The translations under genes were made by a program, and so were the position numbers. 45,453 bases of DNA, taken from Chloromonas sp. AAM2. Taxonomy: Eukaryota > Chlorophyta > Chlorophyceae > Chlamydomonadales > Chlamydomonadaceae. The stretch is from contig QAXH01005811.1 in NCBI GenBank assembly GCA_004335635.1, positions 5,441-50,893 on the forward strand, read 5' to 3'. Within the stretch, counting starts at the first letter, position 1, and every line of letters starts with the position of its first letter. Of the stretch, positions 33,101 through 44,717 are shown one piece after another. Under the pieces are notes generated by a model. That model did not search any database and was not told the DNA's origin. It was given only the letters and a program-made list of their open reading frames with translations.

Positions 33101-36100
33101 CCCGGTCTGAGGCCCGTCACCTCCTAGACACGCTCGAGTCCACTCGTGGGGAGCTGCTAGCCGCCCAGAGCAAGTGCAGCCAGCTCAGGGGCCAACTGGC
33201 CGCCACTGACTCAGCTCACGTTAAGCTGGAGGGTGTGTGTGATGAACTCAAGGCTCAGCTGCAGCTCATGCAGGCTGATGAGAAGAGGCTCAGGACTGAA
33301 CTGTGAGTGCGACCGCCGGGCGTCAGGGCACCAAATTACACTCGTGACACGCACAGTGCAGGGGTCCAGTCTCACTACTTGTGCTCGATCCAGCGCCATG
33401 CTTTTGAGTACCACCATGTAAGGCTTACAAGGTAGGCGGTATGGTAGCACATCCTGAATTATAGGCAAGCACTGGTGATGATGGACAAGGGCGATGCAGG
33501 TGGTGGCGGAGAGTTCTTGCATATCCCTTGATTGGTTGATATTTGACATCATGGAAGCCGTCAAAGGAGCCTACGCCTTTCCACTGATTGCTTGTTTGCC
33601 ATTGCTGGTTTTCTGCTGTTTTCTGGTTTACCACTTGTGGCCTTCGGCACTCAAAGCATGCCATGGAGGATGTGACCATGTGAGCATCCCGGCGGCAGTC
33701 TCAAGCGGTGCTGATGTTGAGGCCTTGCAGCCCACCGCAACGTATTGCTGTGGCTTTTCTTCTGTGCTAGAGGATTTGATTGGCTGTGCCCGCGGCTGTT
33801 GCATAGTCACCGCTTACGCTTGCGCTTACGTGCTTTCGCTTACGCTTACGCTTACGGCGATTTCAGAAGTAAGCGGCAAAAAAACAGTTTTTTTGCCTGT
33901 TTGTAACGGGATTACAAAGCCAGCTATGCCCATGCACGCCCAATGCTACCATATGCTCAAAACAACCTTTAAAGGGGTTTAACGCCCACACACACAACCC
34001 TCCGCTGCACTGTAAGTCTTCTTGCATGCAGATACGCCCCTGCCTGGGATTCCCAATGCATATTCCGTGCAGCGATTCCGAGGGCCGGCAAAAGTATGCT
34101 TGCATTGCAGGCACAAGCGCGGCGGCCGGAAGCGGCTGCCGCAGGGATCTCAAAAGCAAAGCCACGTGACCGCCGTAAGCGCGTAAGCGGTTATACGCTT
34201 ACGTTTACGCTTACGCTTACGGCAAAGCCCAAAAACCCGCGTAAGCGGTGACTATGGGCTGTTGTGATCCTTGACCTGGCCCTATATGACTTCAACTTCT
34301 GTACCACATTCACCCTGGGCTCATCTCACTCACCAATGCTGCCACAGGCATGAGGCCAGAAGTGCACAGGCTCGCCTAGAATCCGAACTGGACCAGTCCC
34401 GGTCCGACCAGCGGCAGGCGCAGGGCGAGTGCAGCCGGCTGCGCGCTGACCTGGAGTCCGTGGCCCAGCAGGCAGCAGGGGACGCGAGGCAACTCAGGGC
34501 AGCTAGGGCACAGCACAAGGTGGGGACAGGGCCGAACTCCAGCCAGACCATTTTCTAGCATCGTTTTTTGTACACAGTTGTCAGAAGTGGTGAGGACTGA
34601 TGTCACATTACCAGGAAACAAACACAGCGTCAGGCAGAACTTGCACTCAGCTATGTAGGCAGCAAATCACCAACAACACAGCCGCTGGCAAGCAACTCAT
34701 CATTCTTTGTTGTCCAGATGTGTTTGAGACACACCCTCTTCTGCTTCACCGCCAGTTGTGTTTGAGACTCCACTTGTTGCTTTGTGATCGGTTTGCCTAC
34801 AGGCTCAGCTGGAGGAGCTGAGCGCCCAGGCAAATGCAGAAGTGCATTCATCAGAGCTGTCGGATTTACAGGCAGCCTTAGAGGGTGAGTCAACGCGTCA
34901 TGCCCGTTCCTTTGCTGCCTTGCCCTGGTTCTGTCGCCTTGAGTAAGGCCTTGTCTAGAGCCTTGAGGGTGCAGTGGCGCAGCACAAGTGCTTGTTCCGT
35001 TTATGGGTTCAGGATCGTACTCGAAGCTTTTGGATCAGCAGCAGGAGCACCTTCTGGAGCTGGCATCGCTCAACCAGAAGGTGCAAGCTACCCAGGAAGC
35101 AGCTCAGGATAAGGTGCGTACGGAAGGGTGTGCCATGGCAGTTAGGACAGCACAGTGCGTCACGGTTTTGACAGGCTCCATCCCACAAGGCTTAGGGTGA
35201 AAGGAGGCTGGCTTGGCAGCACAGATTACACCTCAAAGCTTAAGCTGCTTTTTCTGGACAAGACCTGAGCAGAAAACTTGGTAAACCATCAGCTGACGAA
35301 GAGACCGGAACAGGCAGCGTCAGGCCACTGTGGAAGCATTCTACAGGCTCTCGCATTGACTGACTGATCTGTTGACGGTACAGTGATACCGGCATTGACT
35401 GGCTGATCTGTTGGCGGTACAATACCGGGATTGATATCTGACGATCATTGCTTCTGACCTCAGGTGGACGGGCTGCAGGCAGAACTGCAGGCGGCCAATG
35501 AGCGCAACAAGGAGTTGGAGCAAGAGCTTCATGACATGGTGGGAGCCTTGCACCTGGAGTTTCAGACAGCTGACACTGCGCATACGCATCACGAGAACTT
35601 GAACTGACTGGTGTCTGCATGCTAGCGCGCTCACGCCCCTCTTGGTCTTGCCTGCCCTGGTGTTATGGCTTCCGCGCTTTTGCATTGTTGTATCGCGCTT
35701 TCACTGCCTCCTGCAGGCTTCTTTGCATCAGCAGTTGGCAGATCAAGAGGAAACATCCAGCGAGCGTACTGCTTCTACTTGTGTGGCCGAGCGGATGCGC
35801 CAGCTAGAGTCAGTCGTAACAGAGGCGCAAGCGGCAGCGCAGGCAGGCGGGGGCGCAATCGAACAGCTTCAACGGGAGCTGCAGGCAGTTCGTGCACGGG
35901 CGGTTGCAGCAGAGGAGACCGCACGAGGCCTCCGCGACGATGTGGCAGCTGGCACGGTACGAGAGCGAGAGGCACGAGAGGAGGCGACTGGCGCATGCGC
36001 AGAAACAGCCGCTGCTAGAGAGGAGCTGCGCCGTTTGCTTGATGCGCCGAGAGAAAAGAGACGGAGCGTGGAGCAGGACGCACTGCTGGCAGAGCTGCGA

Positions 36101-39100
36101 AAGGAGCTGGACGCAGTCAAGGTAATTACACGAATCGATTATCGATTTCTACGCGTGAGCAACGCTGTGCACATTGTTTCGGTTTGTGTTAGTGTTCCGG
36201 TCAAAGAATGGAGTCGCACCTGCATGTCTATTTCGTCAAATCCACGGCTCAACAGTCGCGCTTCCTGCACGTGCAGTCGTCAAACGAGTCCCTTTCGCAA
36301 GAATTGCGAGGGGCATGGGACAGCGTGGAGCGAGCCCTGGACGAACAAAGGGCGCGACATGCTGAGCACATGCAACACCAGGCGAGTGCAGCAGATGGCC
36401 GTCAATGTATATGGGATGCTGTCATATGTAGTTCAGGCAGGATCTGAGCGTGACCATCTGAGCGTGACCATGTTGTTGCCTGGCAATCGCACCAGTGATT
36501 GGCTGTCTACTGTGTGGCTTGTTCTTCATGCTATTGCTGGTGTGTGATGAGTACTTGCATGACTGCTTTGTGCTGTAGGAGGATGCGCTGCAAGAGATGG
36601 AAGCTGCCTTGCATGAGGAAAGGGTACTGCGCAGTGAAGATCAGAAGCAGGTGAGCAGGCAGCGAGCGATGTTCTGGCTCCCTTTACAAGTGAGCGCAAC
36701 ACTTCACTTAACCCTTCCGATTCAGGTTCACTTAATCCTTCCGGTACAGGTTCACTTAACCCTTCCAATTTTGCACGGGATGCAGATTGTCAAGCTTTCT
36801 GAGGAGGCTTGTACGTTGCGTGAACAGTCAGTTCAGCAGCTACTATCGGATCATCTGGACTTAGGTGCTCCAGCATCTGTACTGGCAAACGACCTGCAGC
36901 CCACGCAGGGAGAGGACTTCAAGCAAAAAGACATGTGAGTTGCGAGGCGTAAGTTGTCCCAGCACCCAATCGCTGATGGTATTGTCTGGGCTCTGGGTCT
37001 AGATCGGCTTAATGCCCTGATGCACACGGTCTAAAGAGCAAACTGACACGCCCATGTGGTGGTCGTCATTAGCTCGACAGGAATGCCCTGATGCACACGG
37101 TTCGGAAAAGGGAAACCTGAAATCAGTCGTTATTTTCCTGCTCGTTCGTCATCTGTCATTTTGATAGGTTGATTGTCGTCTGCACTATCCAATGCATACA
37201 GATTTGGAGGAACAGGGAAGTCTCGTGCTGAGCCAGAGGCTGAGCTTGAGGAGGCACGCGAGGCATGCACGCTGCTAGAAGCGCGGCTGGAGGTGCTTCA
37301 AGGCGAGCTGGAGGCGCGTGCGACCACATGCGCGACGCTGACGCACGCACTGCAGCAGGTGCAGCGGGAGCTGGCTGAACGCACAAGCGCATGCGATGCA
37401 TTGTCGAGCCAAGTCGAGGGTACGGAGAAAACGCGCATGGAGCAATTGGCATTAGCAGAAGCACAGCACAGCCGCGCGTTGATCGCGCTCCAAGAAGCGC
37501 ATGCGCAGGTAAGGCGCTGACTGCAGTCGCAAAACAAGGCGGATGTGCACTGCCATGAGCAAGAATTTGAAATGTGATGCGATGCATTGATAACCCTGCA
37601 GTAACCGCTCGTCAGATGACATAACATCATTCTGCTTGCCTCAAGTACGGCCTTTGATGAACATGAATATCTTCATGCGCCCACAGGAGGCCGAAGCGCA
37701 AGAGTTGCGCCTCAACGAAGCTAACGAAGAGCTGGATGCGGCACAAGACGTGGTGGCGACCCTGCAAGAGCGCCTAGAAGAAGCGCGCGAGGACGCTGCC
37801 GAAGCACGCAAGCGACTTGAGACAGCGCAGACGGAGCGTGACGAGCTGAAGCAGCAGGTCGAACAGGGCAAGGCGCTGCACGATACGCTTTACACGGTAA
37901 AGAAGGAATACCTCAGCACTGTTGAAATGACAGGCGCCATTACGAGATTCACCAGCGAAGAACACTCGGCTCTTGATGCTGATGCCATTGCTCCCTGTCC
38001 TCGTGTCATGTATGATAATACCTTTACTCGATGCACTTCCTCCATCAAGTCCCTTTTGTTTGGTTCATCATTTCGCCTGCAGCAACTATCGACCACCCAG
38101 GCTGCCTTTGCGGAGTCGCATGCAGAGCAACTGCGTCTGGCCGAGGAACACGGGGCCCTGCGGCGCGATCAGCAGGTGAATGTGACTGTAGTATTTAGTA
38201 CTTTTATTTAGTACTTTTAGCCTGTAGTATAGTGACGCATGGGTCGCGCTGTGCTCACCGCTCAATATACTATGGAATCAACTGAGTAAACATCACTAAC
38301 AAGGTGAAGCCCAGGGGTCCAATCAATTCTCTCTTATTCAATTTGGAGTATGTGTGCATGGAGTATGTGTGCATGGAGTATGTGTGCATGGAGTATGTGT
38401 GCATGGAGTATGTGTGCTGTGCATGGAGTATGTGTGCATGGAGTATGTGTGCATGGAGTATGTGTGCATGTACATGGCCTGGCGTAGTTGGTAGTCCTCA
38501 CTTGTTGCCCTCACAGACCCTGGAGAAGCAGCACCAGCTTGTGACAGCGGAGCTGGCCGCAGCGCGTGAGAAGGAGGAAGCGGTGGCTGCACGGGAGTGC
38601 ACGGCCGAGAAGGCATTGCACCAGGCAAGGCAACAGCAGGCAAGTGATCGACACCTGCACCGACAGGTTGTGCATTAACTTGGACTGCACTTTGCACATT
38701 TGTGTCGTGGTGTGCATCTCCTTTCGTGTTTCTTCTCGGTTTTGAGGTAATAGCAGGTTTGCCCAAATCCTGCTGTTTACTGCACACTCTCTTGGAAACG
38801 GTGCTGCATAGTTTCTAGATTAACAGTACATTGCAGCAACGGTAGAAACGACCATGGAGTTCTGGCCTGGCCGATGGGCTGCAATCTTGCGTGTGTGTGC
38901 AAGGGAAATGGAAATACTCATGCACCTTCTTAAGCACCAGCACTGGCTGTGATGTTGCTGTCCTTTGTCGTTCCTGCAGATTGTTGATGAAGCCGTTATA
39001 TATGAGGCTGCGGCAGTCCGTGAGGGCATCTTCGAGGAGCTTGTGAGGCTACAGGGGGGACTGAAGGACACTGAGCAGCGGCTGGAGGACACCCAGCAGC

Positions 39101-42100
39101 AGGTAGGTGTGCACGTCGGATGTCAAGGAGAGATATTGGGTGTTTTGGAAGGGGACATAAGAGCAGGCGGACCGAATCTGAATGTTTGTGGGAGGCGCAG
39201 GACAGCTGACGGGAACTGAAGTAGTCCACCTCCTTGTTCAGCCCGTTTCCATCCCATTCGGTTGGTTCAGCCCGTTTCTCTTTTGTCCCATGTGCAGTTA
39301 TCAGCGTGTGAGGAGGAGCTCCGCAGCCTGGCCCGGCGTACTGAGGTGCAGCGGCAGCACGAGCTGAGGCTGGAGGGGCAGCGGAGGGCAGCGGAGGAGA
39401 GGGAACAGGCGCTGAGGGAAGAGCTGGCGGCAATGGGGAGGTGAGGGGCCTGGGGCAGACAGGGAGGTATGCACGCAAACACTCTCTTTGCAGGGTACTG
39501 AACAATACGGGCCCAACAACGGCTGGCCTGATAATTTGTATTCACAACCACATTTGCAGTCAAGCGGGCACGCCCTGCACTTTCTAACACGCACCTGTGC
39601 CAGATGCTGCAGCAGCCGCAGCAATGAAAACACAGCTGGATGGACGTTGAGTGGCCCAAGTGAGGGCAATCTTCTTCACCTTCACCAATCCATAACAGGA
39701 CCACGCCTGCTGGTGGCTGCCACCCGTTTAACCCCACAACAGGGTGCTTTGCTCCCATCTACAACTCCTCACTGTGCCATCTGCAGAGCGAACGAGTCCA
39801 GCCGGGCCGCTCTGGTGTCCCTCAAAATTGAGCTGAGCGACGGTCTGGCGGCCGCCCAGGCACAGCGGGTGGAGGCGGAGGCGCGAGCGGAGGCGGCGAC
39901 TGTGCAGCTGGGAGTGCTCAGGGCGAGGATGGCGGACCTCGAGCAGCAACTGGTGGGCGCGGAGAGCATCACAAGGTGTGCAGGCCTGGGGCATGGAGCA
40001 CGGGGCAGGAAACGAGCGACAGGCATTTGAAAAGCTAGCAACAAGCGATGGTGGGCACCACTACAGGCTCCTGGGAGATTCTCTCAACAGCCCTTGAGTC
40101 GTATTGAGATAGGCATGTGCTCAGCAGGAGCCGGGGATGATGAGACCGGCGCAGGGAACTAGCCAGGCAAAAGTAGGCACGCACTCATCTGGGTTTGGTG
40201 AACTTGGCAAGCAAGGTGCCATTGACATTGTGTGGGACGGAAAAGCTACCCCAATGCCGGTGACAGGCCTTTAAATACGTTCATGGTTCTGCTCATGCAG
40301 GCACCAGAGCAATCAGATCCTTGGCCTGGAGGGTCAGGTGGAGGAACTCTCTGGCCAGCTGGTGGCCTCAGCCCAGGGATCACGTGACACACTCATCTTG
40401 GGGTTGGGCAACAGGCACATGCTCAGCGGTCCTGCGCACATGCTGACACTTACTGGCGCTGCGCACCCAGTTGCTGCAGGTCACAGAGAAGCTATACTGC
40501 AGGAAGAGGTGAGAGGAGTGGGGCAGTGCGGGCATTGAATACGCTATACTGCACGACAGCACGTCAACCAACCCGTTCCGTTGTGCAAAGAAAAAACACG
40601 ACTGTCCATGTGTGGGAATGAAAGATAAACAGGATCATGGGTCTGCATGGAATGTGTGTGTGTGCGTGTAGAGGCGCATGCAAGCACTTATTTTCTGTAT
40701 CTGCGCGTGATCATCATGGGATACAAAGGACTGGACATGTTGAGGTTGCTTTACTGAAGAAAAGCGAGTACAGCAGCAGTGGCTTGCTTCCCTGTGCCAT
40801 GTCGCCTTGTGCAGGTGTCGCGTCTGGCTGGTGTGGTTGAGTCGCTTGAGTCAGCTCTGTTGCTGAGGCAGCAGCGACTGGACATGGCACAGTCAGCCGC
40901 AGACATGGCGGTGGAACAGGTGTGCCTTGTGGGTCCGTTTAAGTGTACAAACGAACGTGGCAGAGCTTGCATCAGTGAGCATTTCAGTGCACCGGAGTGG
41001 AACAGGTGAGGATGAGTGTGCAGGCAAGCTTGCATCAGTGTGCAGCGCCCAGGGTGAAACTCGCACAGCCCAGGCCGGGATTGAGTGGGCGGCACAGGTA
41101 GGCCTTACGGTGCCATATGGTGCCTGAGGTGCTCCAACCACAGTAGGCCCTACCGTGCCATTGGGTGCCTACGTTGCTTTGGCCAGCTGCTTGAGGTCCG
41201 TCCCTCCGGTGATGCACATGCGATAGACGAGGTCTGGCAGGTGGCCACAGTCTGTCATGTGCTGCTGATGAGTGAATTGCTTGTCCTTGCGCCCTTTCTG
41301 CTTACAGCTGGAGCAAATCCGGCAAGCACGGGGTTTGACCAGTGTCCACAGCCCAGCCCACCACGTAGCCCAGCACAAGCACCAGTACAGCTCACCACTA
41401 GCCATGCAACTGGCAGCCGCAGCACACGAGCAGCATCAGATGCGGTCTCCACCCGCGCCCAATGGGAAACAACCAGCAAGCCCATCCGTTCCGCAACCGC
41501 AGCAGTTGTGGGGCGGATTGCCTGATGGGCAGCTGGCTGATGTGGGAATTGCAGATGGTGTTCATGTGTGCGAATCAGAGGCACAGCTGTCCAGTCATCA
41601 CCACGCCGGTGACCCCGTCTTGCAGGGCCTGACGCAGCTCAGCACGTACGTTTCTGCGCAGCAGCAACCGTCACATGGGTCAACTCCTGCCCATGCACAG
41701 ACCCAGGACAACGGCGGATGGAATGCTCACCCAGATGAGTACGTGCATACCCAACACTGTGGTTTCCCGTCATCTGTGCAACAGTATGATCAGTCTCTGT
41801 ATGGTGCATCACAGTATGGTGCAGCCTCGTCAGGATACGGCACGCCCATGGCTCAGAATCAGCCCTCACAACCTGCCACACTCACGCCCACTCGATCCCG
41901 AACATCGCCCAGCCTGCTCCCACCCACCTTCAACCCACAGCCACATCTGACACCAGATGCCTTCGCAGACCCCTTGGCCCAGTCCCAGCATGTTCATATC
42001 CTCAATTCAGGAACGGTGCGTCAGCTGCCAGCCGCTGCCCCGGTACTTGCCTCTGAGCACCATCCCCAATTGCACAACATCGCGCTTGCGCCTGCAAACC

Positions 42101-43313
42101 GACGCTCACGCAGTACTACTGCCTCTGGTGTTGAGCAGCAAACTTCAGTCTATAGCAGCACTGCACCGCTGCCAGGACAAAACGGGTCATCCCATCCGAC
42201 ACCCACCCACCTGCTCTCTTCCCTATCTCAACCGACTGGCTCCCCAGCCGCAGCAAAGCAACCAGTAAGGGAGGCAGCATTGGGCCATGCCAGGTCCCTA
42301 GTGGCCTCGCCCCTGGCCCCGCAGCGTAGTGCTGCCACCACGCCTGGGCCCCCGAGCAGCTGCAACAGCACACCGAGTGCTGCCTCAAGGCGTGTGCAGG
42401 TCAGTCACATGCACAATGATACTGTATTGTGCTCTCACAGTGTCTACATGCACTATCAGTATGGTGGCGTGCCTCAAGTACCTTGCGTACTACTAGTAGG
42501 CTTCGTCAAAGCCGTGTGGGCGACAACCATGCATGCATTGTTTGTAGCTAGTGCTATCTGTTGCCACGGCTGTCGCAGGTTGTCCTGGCCCGCCGGGAGC
42601 GGGATCTGCGCCGTGCATCCGCCAAGATGTCCGGGCTACAGAAGCAGCTGGACCGTCTAGCCCTTGTGGCAGGAGCCCTTCCCATGTCCCAGCCCCAGTC
42701 TCCAGCGCCTGCTGCACACAAGCGTGCATCAGTCGGTGGCCAGCCAACTTGTCGCAGCACCACGACTGACCCCGCGCCCAGCAACCAGCCTGCACCAGTA
42801 CAGAGTATTGCCAATCCTAGGGCACCTGAGGCATTCAATCCTCCGCCCGCCTTCATCAACCAGGATGTTTGCGGCCCCGCTGGTGCGACAAGTGCTGGTC
42901 ATGCCACCAATGCTGCTACGGGAGCTCGCGTTGCAAGTGCTGCGAGTGACTCAGCCGCCCAGGGTGCCAGTGCTGGCGGCAAGGATGGATCATCGGCCGC
43001 GCTTGCTGACACTTCGTATCGCACCAAGCGAGGGTATGCAGCCCTAAGCGCTCAGTACAAGTCAGCTGCTGCCAATGCCGCGCTGTCTCTCCGCCGTCGC
43101 AGCAAGCAGTCGAGCATGACTTCAGGAACAACAGCAGCGGGCCTGGTACAGCAGCTAAGCCTTGAAACGGGCACTGGTGGTTCACGGGGCGAGCCGCAGC
43201 AGTTGGGACAGCTGGGTGTGGATGACCCTGCCGGTGTGCCTGCGTGGTTGCTGGGGCAACTGGCAGGCGGCTTTGACTCGGACTCAACCTTGGACAGCGA
43301 GTTCCACCGCTAA
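30197..43313 (+). CDS. Giant coiled-coil protein of unknown identity
   Basis: Exons: 30197-30309, 30403-30547, 30905-31011, 31326-31953, 32181-32333, 32599-32748, 33085-33302, 34348-34519, 34803-34884, 35013-35113, 35464-35538, 35717-36121, 36277-36381, 36579-36650, 36786-36934, 37202-37508, 37687-37896, 38083-38175, 38517-38639, 38980-39102, 39298-39440, 39787-39975, 40301-40383, 40480-40508, 40815-40919, 41308-42399, 42579-43313. All 27 join in phase: 5907 nt, 1968 aa. Layout: Pro/Ser-rich basic N-terminus (1-85) leading to DAIDEFLLTLPLGTDQ; long heptad-rich Glu/Ala/Arg/Gln coiled coil, broken by a Ser/Gln-rich linker in exon 4, to about residue 1360; Gln/Pro/Ser/His-rich disordered block (1361-1724); short basic coil RRERDLRRASAKM; disordered tail ending DSDSTLDSEFHR. 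The architecture fits a cytoskeletal, centrosomal/basal-body or Golgi scaffold, but no family was recognised. Exons 6 and 13 could start at another in-frame AG; a small exon could be missing. Confidence 0.8.
33802..34256. mobile_element. hAT-type MITE (455 bp) in intron 7 of the coiled-coil gene
   Basis: The element starts CATAGTCACCGCTTACGC and ends with its perfect 18-bp reverse complement. It is flanked by an exact 8-bp direct repeat, GGCTGTTG, at 33794-33801 and 34257-34264. An 8-bp target duplication with CA...TG ends is the hallmark of hAT-superfamily transposition. Both subterminal regions carry many copies of GCTTAC/GTAAGC, as expected of hAT transposase binding repeats. There is no transposase ORF, so it is non-autonomous. 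Perfect ends suggest recent insertion. Confidence 0.85.
35353..35427. repeat. Diverged 36-39-bp tandem duplication in intron 10 of the coiled-coil gene
   Basis: gcattgactgactgatctgt at 35353 recurs at 35392 with one mismatch, and both copies run on to ...cggtac...ataccg. Confidence 0.85.
36382..36387 (+). other. Probable GC splice donor (CAG|GCGAGT) after exon 13 of the coiled-coil gene
   Basis: Phase 0 with exon 14 requires an in-frame donor here. GCGAGT fits five of six donor positions. The nearest phase-0 GT (GTCATA, after GATGCT) is a poor match. Confidence 0.5.
36703..36768 (+). repeat. 24-bp tandem repeat resembling 3' splice sites
   Basis: Two full and one partial 24-bp units, each of the form ttcacttaacccttcc...cagg, lie about 20 bases before the real acceptor of exon 15. 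Each contains a branch-point-like CTTAAC or CTTAAT, a pyrimidine stretch and, in the first two, a terminal CAG. Confidence 0.8.
38346..38470. repeat. 15-bp minisatellite (gagtatgtgtgcatg), 8 copies
   Basis: Eight units; the fifth has a 5-bp insertion. It lies in intron 18 of the coiled-coil gene and causes artefactual Met-Glu-Tyr-Val-Cys and His/Thr/Pro repeat ORFs. Confidence 0.95.
38640..38645 (+). other. GC splice donor (CAG|GCAAGT) after exon 19 of the coiled-coil gene
   Basis: The exon ends in CAG and the intron starts GCAAGT, the ideal GC-AG donor, in phase 0 with exon 20. A GT donor 27 bases later (CAG|GTTGTG) is also in phase 0, so alternative use is possible. Confidence 0.55.
40480..40508 (+). 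other. 29-nt micro-exon of the coiled-coil gene
   Basis: Bounded by ttgctgcag and gtgaga. It carries phase 1 in and phase 0 out, encodes HREAILQEE and continues the heptad pattern between exons 23 and 25. Skipping it would shift the frame. Confidence 0.7.
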
Positions 43314-44717
43314 CATCACCACGCCCAACTACCAGGAGACTAAACTCACTTATGCTGAATTCAAAAGCACATTGACACAACGCCAGTAACCATGACGTCA
43401 TCTGACTTGAGCTGTGCTAGGCTCCAGATAGTCGCCAGCTCTCATTACAGCTCCAGGCGTCACGCACGGTTTGATTGTGCTTTGCTGCAGCGTCGCTACG
43501 CTGACAAAGGTCTCTGTATACTGCTGTATTGATTCGTCAGGTACAATCAACGACCTTTGGAGAAGACCTGCCATGTATCGGACATACTTACAATACCCAT
43601 GCTGCCAAAAAAAGTGTTTGCCATCGCAATTGCTGCACTGATGGGCTCGTGTGGCTGAGCAGGGATGCATCGTATTTGCTGACCATACTCATGATGTACA
43701 CATCTTACTCTTTGGCAATGGAAAGGAACATGACCGATCTGAGCTCTTCCCGGCAATGATATCAAGCAAGGGCCTGCAATGCCAAACTCGCAGAGTCTGT
43801 ACACCAGGGATTGACCTTGTGCCAACATGCATACTTTTCTGCCGGACCATTGTTGACAGCACGTCCCAAAAAGACACTCTTCTCTTCACTCGGTTTGTCT
43901 GGAGTCGTGCTCTTGTCCGCTCTTGTATATGTTGGTGCGACTCCGCCTTAGGACCTGAGCCAGCTTCTGCACAAAATTGAGATCACAGCGTAGGCCAACT
44001 CAATCCCTCGCTTTTATTGCAGTCTGGCTGAACACAAACAAGCACATGTAAAAAAACAAAAAAAGATGGTTGCCAGTTCTGGGACAGTTTGATGGGTTCA
44101 GTTGTGGTGACTGTTCGTGTGTCCTGCTGTATTGACTGATGTGGTATGGTGCCACTTCTGGGACAGGCTTTTGTGCGTGGACAAGAAAGAGCTCGACTCA
44201 TGTTGTGTGATCAGGAGGTTGTGACCGATACCCGTACATGTCACTTCCGTTTTTTTAATTTCAGCACTTAGCTCCTGAAGTGTGAGGGCAGCGTTTGACG
44301 CCTGCAGTGGGAGTCAGCTTACACATGCAGTGCGCAGGTCTGGCTGCATGACAGCCCAGGTCTGCCTCGCACACAGTGATAGCAGCCTCACTCGACATTG
44401 CAACACATGAAACAAAGTGGCATCCGCTTGCGTGATGCATCAGACAATCGGATGCCTGATGTGAAATTGGAACACATCAAAAGGCAGCTTGATGCACTGA
44501 GGTGTAAAGTACTTGTACAAGGCACGAGAAACGAAAAATCAACTTTTTATTGGTGCTGCTTCCACAAACTGGGAAGGTCAAAGGGAATTGATGGCATAGA
44601 CACGCAATACCCTGCAAGTCGGCTGCACTCCCCACAAGTCATCATAAGCACTAGCTTGCCATTGTCACAGATTTCGCACATGTTTGAGTATTGAAGTAAA
44701 CCACGGACAATGACAGC
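43314..44717. other. Convergent intergenic region after the coiled-coil gene
   Basis: 1.4 kb between two facing stop codons. It contains one full and one partial copy of the A-rich + GTTTGCC-type motif, but no gene I can support and no inverted partner copy. Confidence 0.7.
44048..44165 (+). repeat. Solo copy of the GTTTGCCAGTTCTGGGACA motif plus a partial direct copy
   Basis: An A-rich stretch (44049-44064) precedes ggTTGCCAGTTCTGGGACA (44068-44086). A weak CAGT...ACTG palindrome and GTGTGTCC follow, as in element A. A second core, GCCACTTCTGGGACA, lies at 44151-44165 in the same orientation. No reverse-orientation partner was found before 44717. Confidence 0.7.

Noticed and set aside
33494..33982. 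162-codon plus-strand ORF with hydrophobic stretches
   Set aside because: It starts in intron sequence and ends inside the hAT MITE. No splice phase or homology supports it.
38338..38787. 149-codon ORF with Cys/Thr/His/Pro repeats
   Set aside because: It is the antisense translation of the 15-bp minisatellite in an intron.
40911..41100. Repeated gtggaacagg and cacaggtaggcc segments that look like duplicated donors
   Set aside because: The second copies lie in the intron after exon 25 and join no open coiled-coil frame, so they are probably a decayed local duplication and not extra exons.
44398..44694. 98-codon ORF in the intergenic region after the coiled-coil gene
   Set aside because: No domain, no splice context and unremarkable composition; treated as chance.
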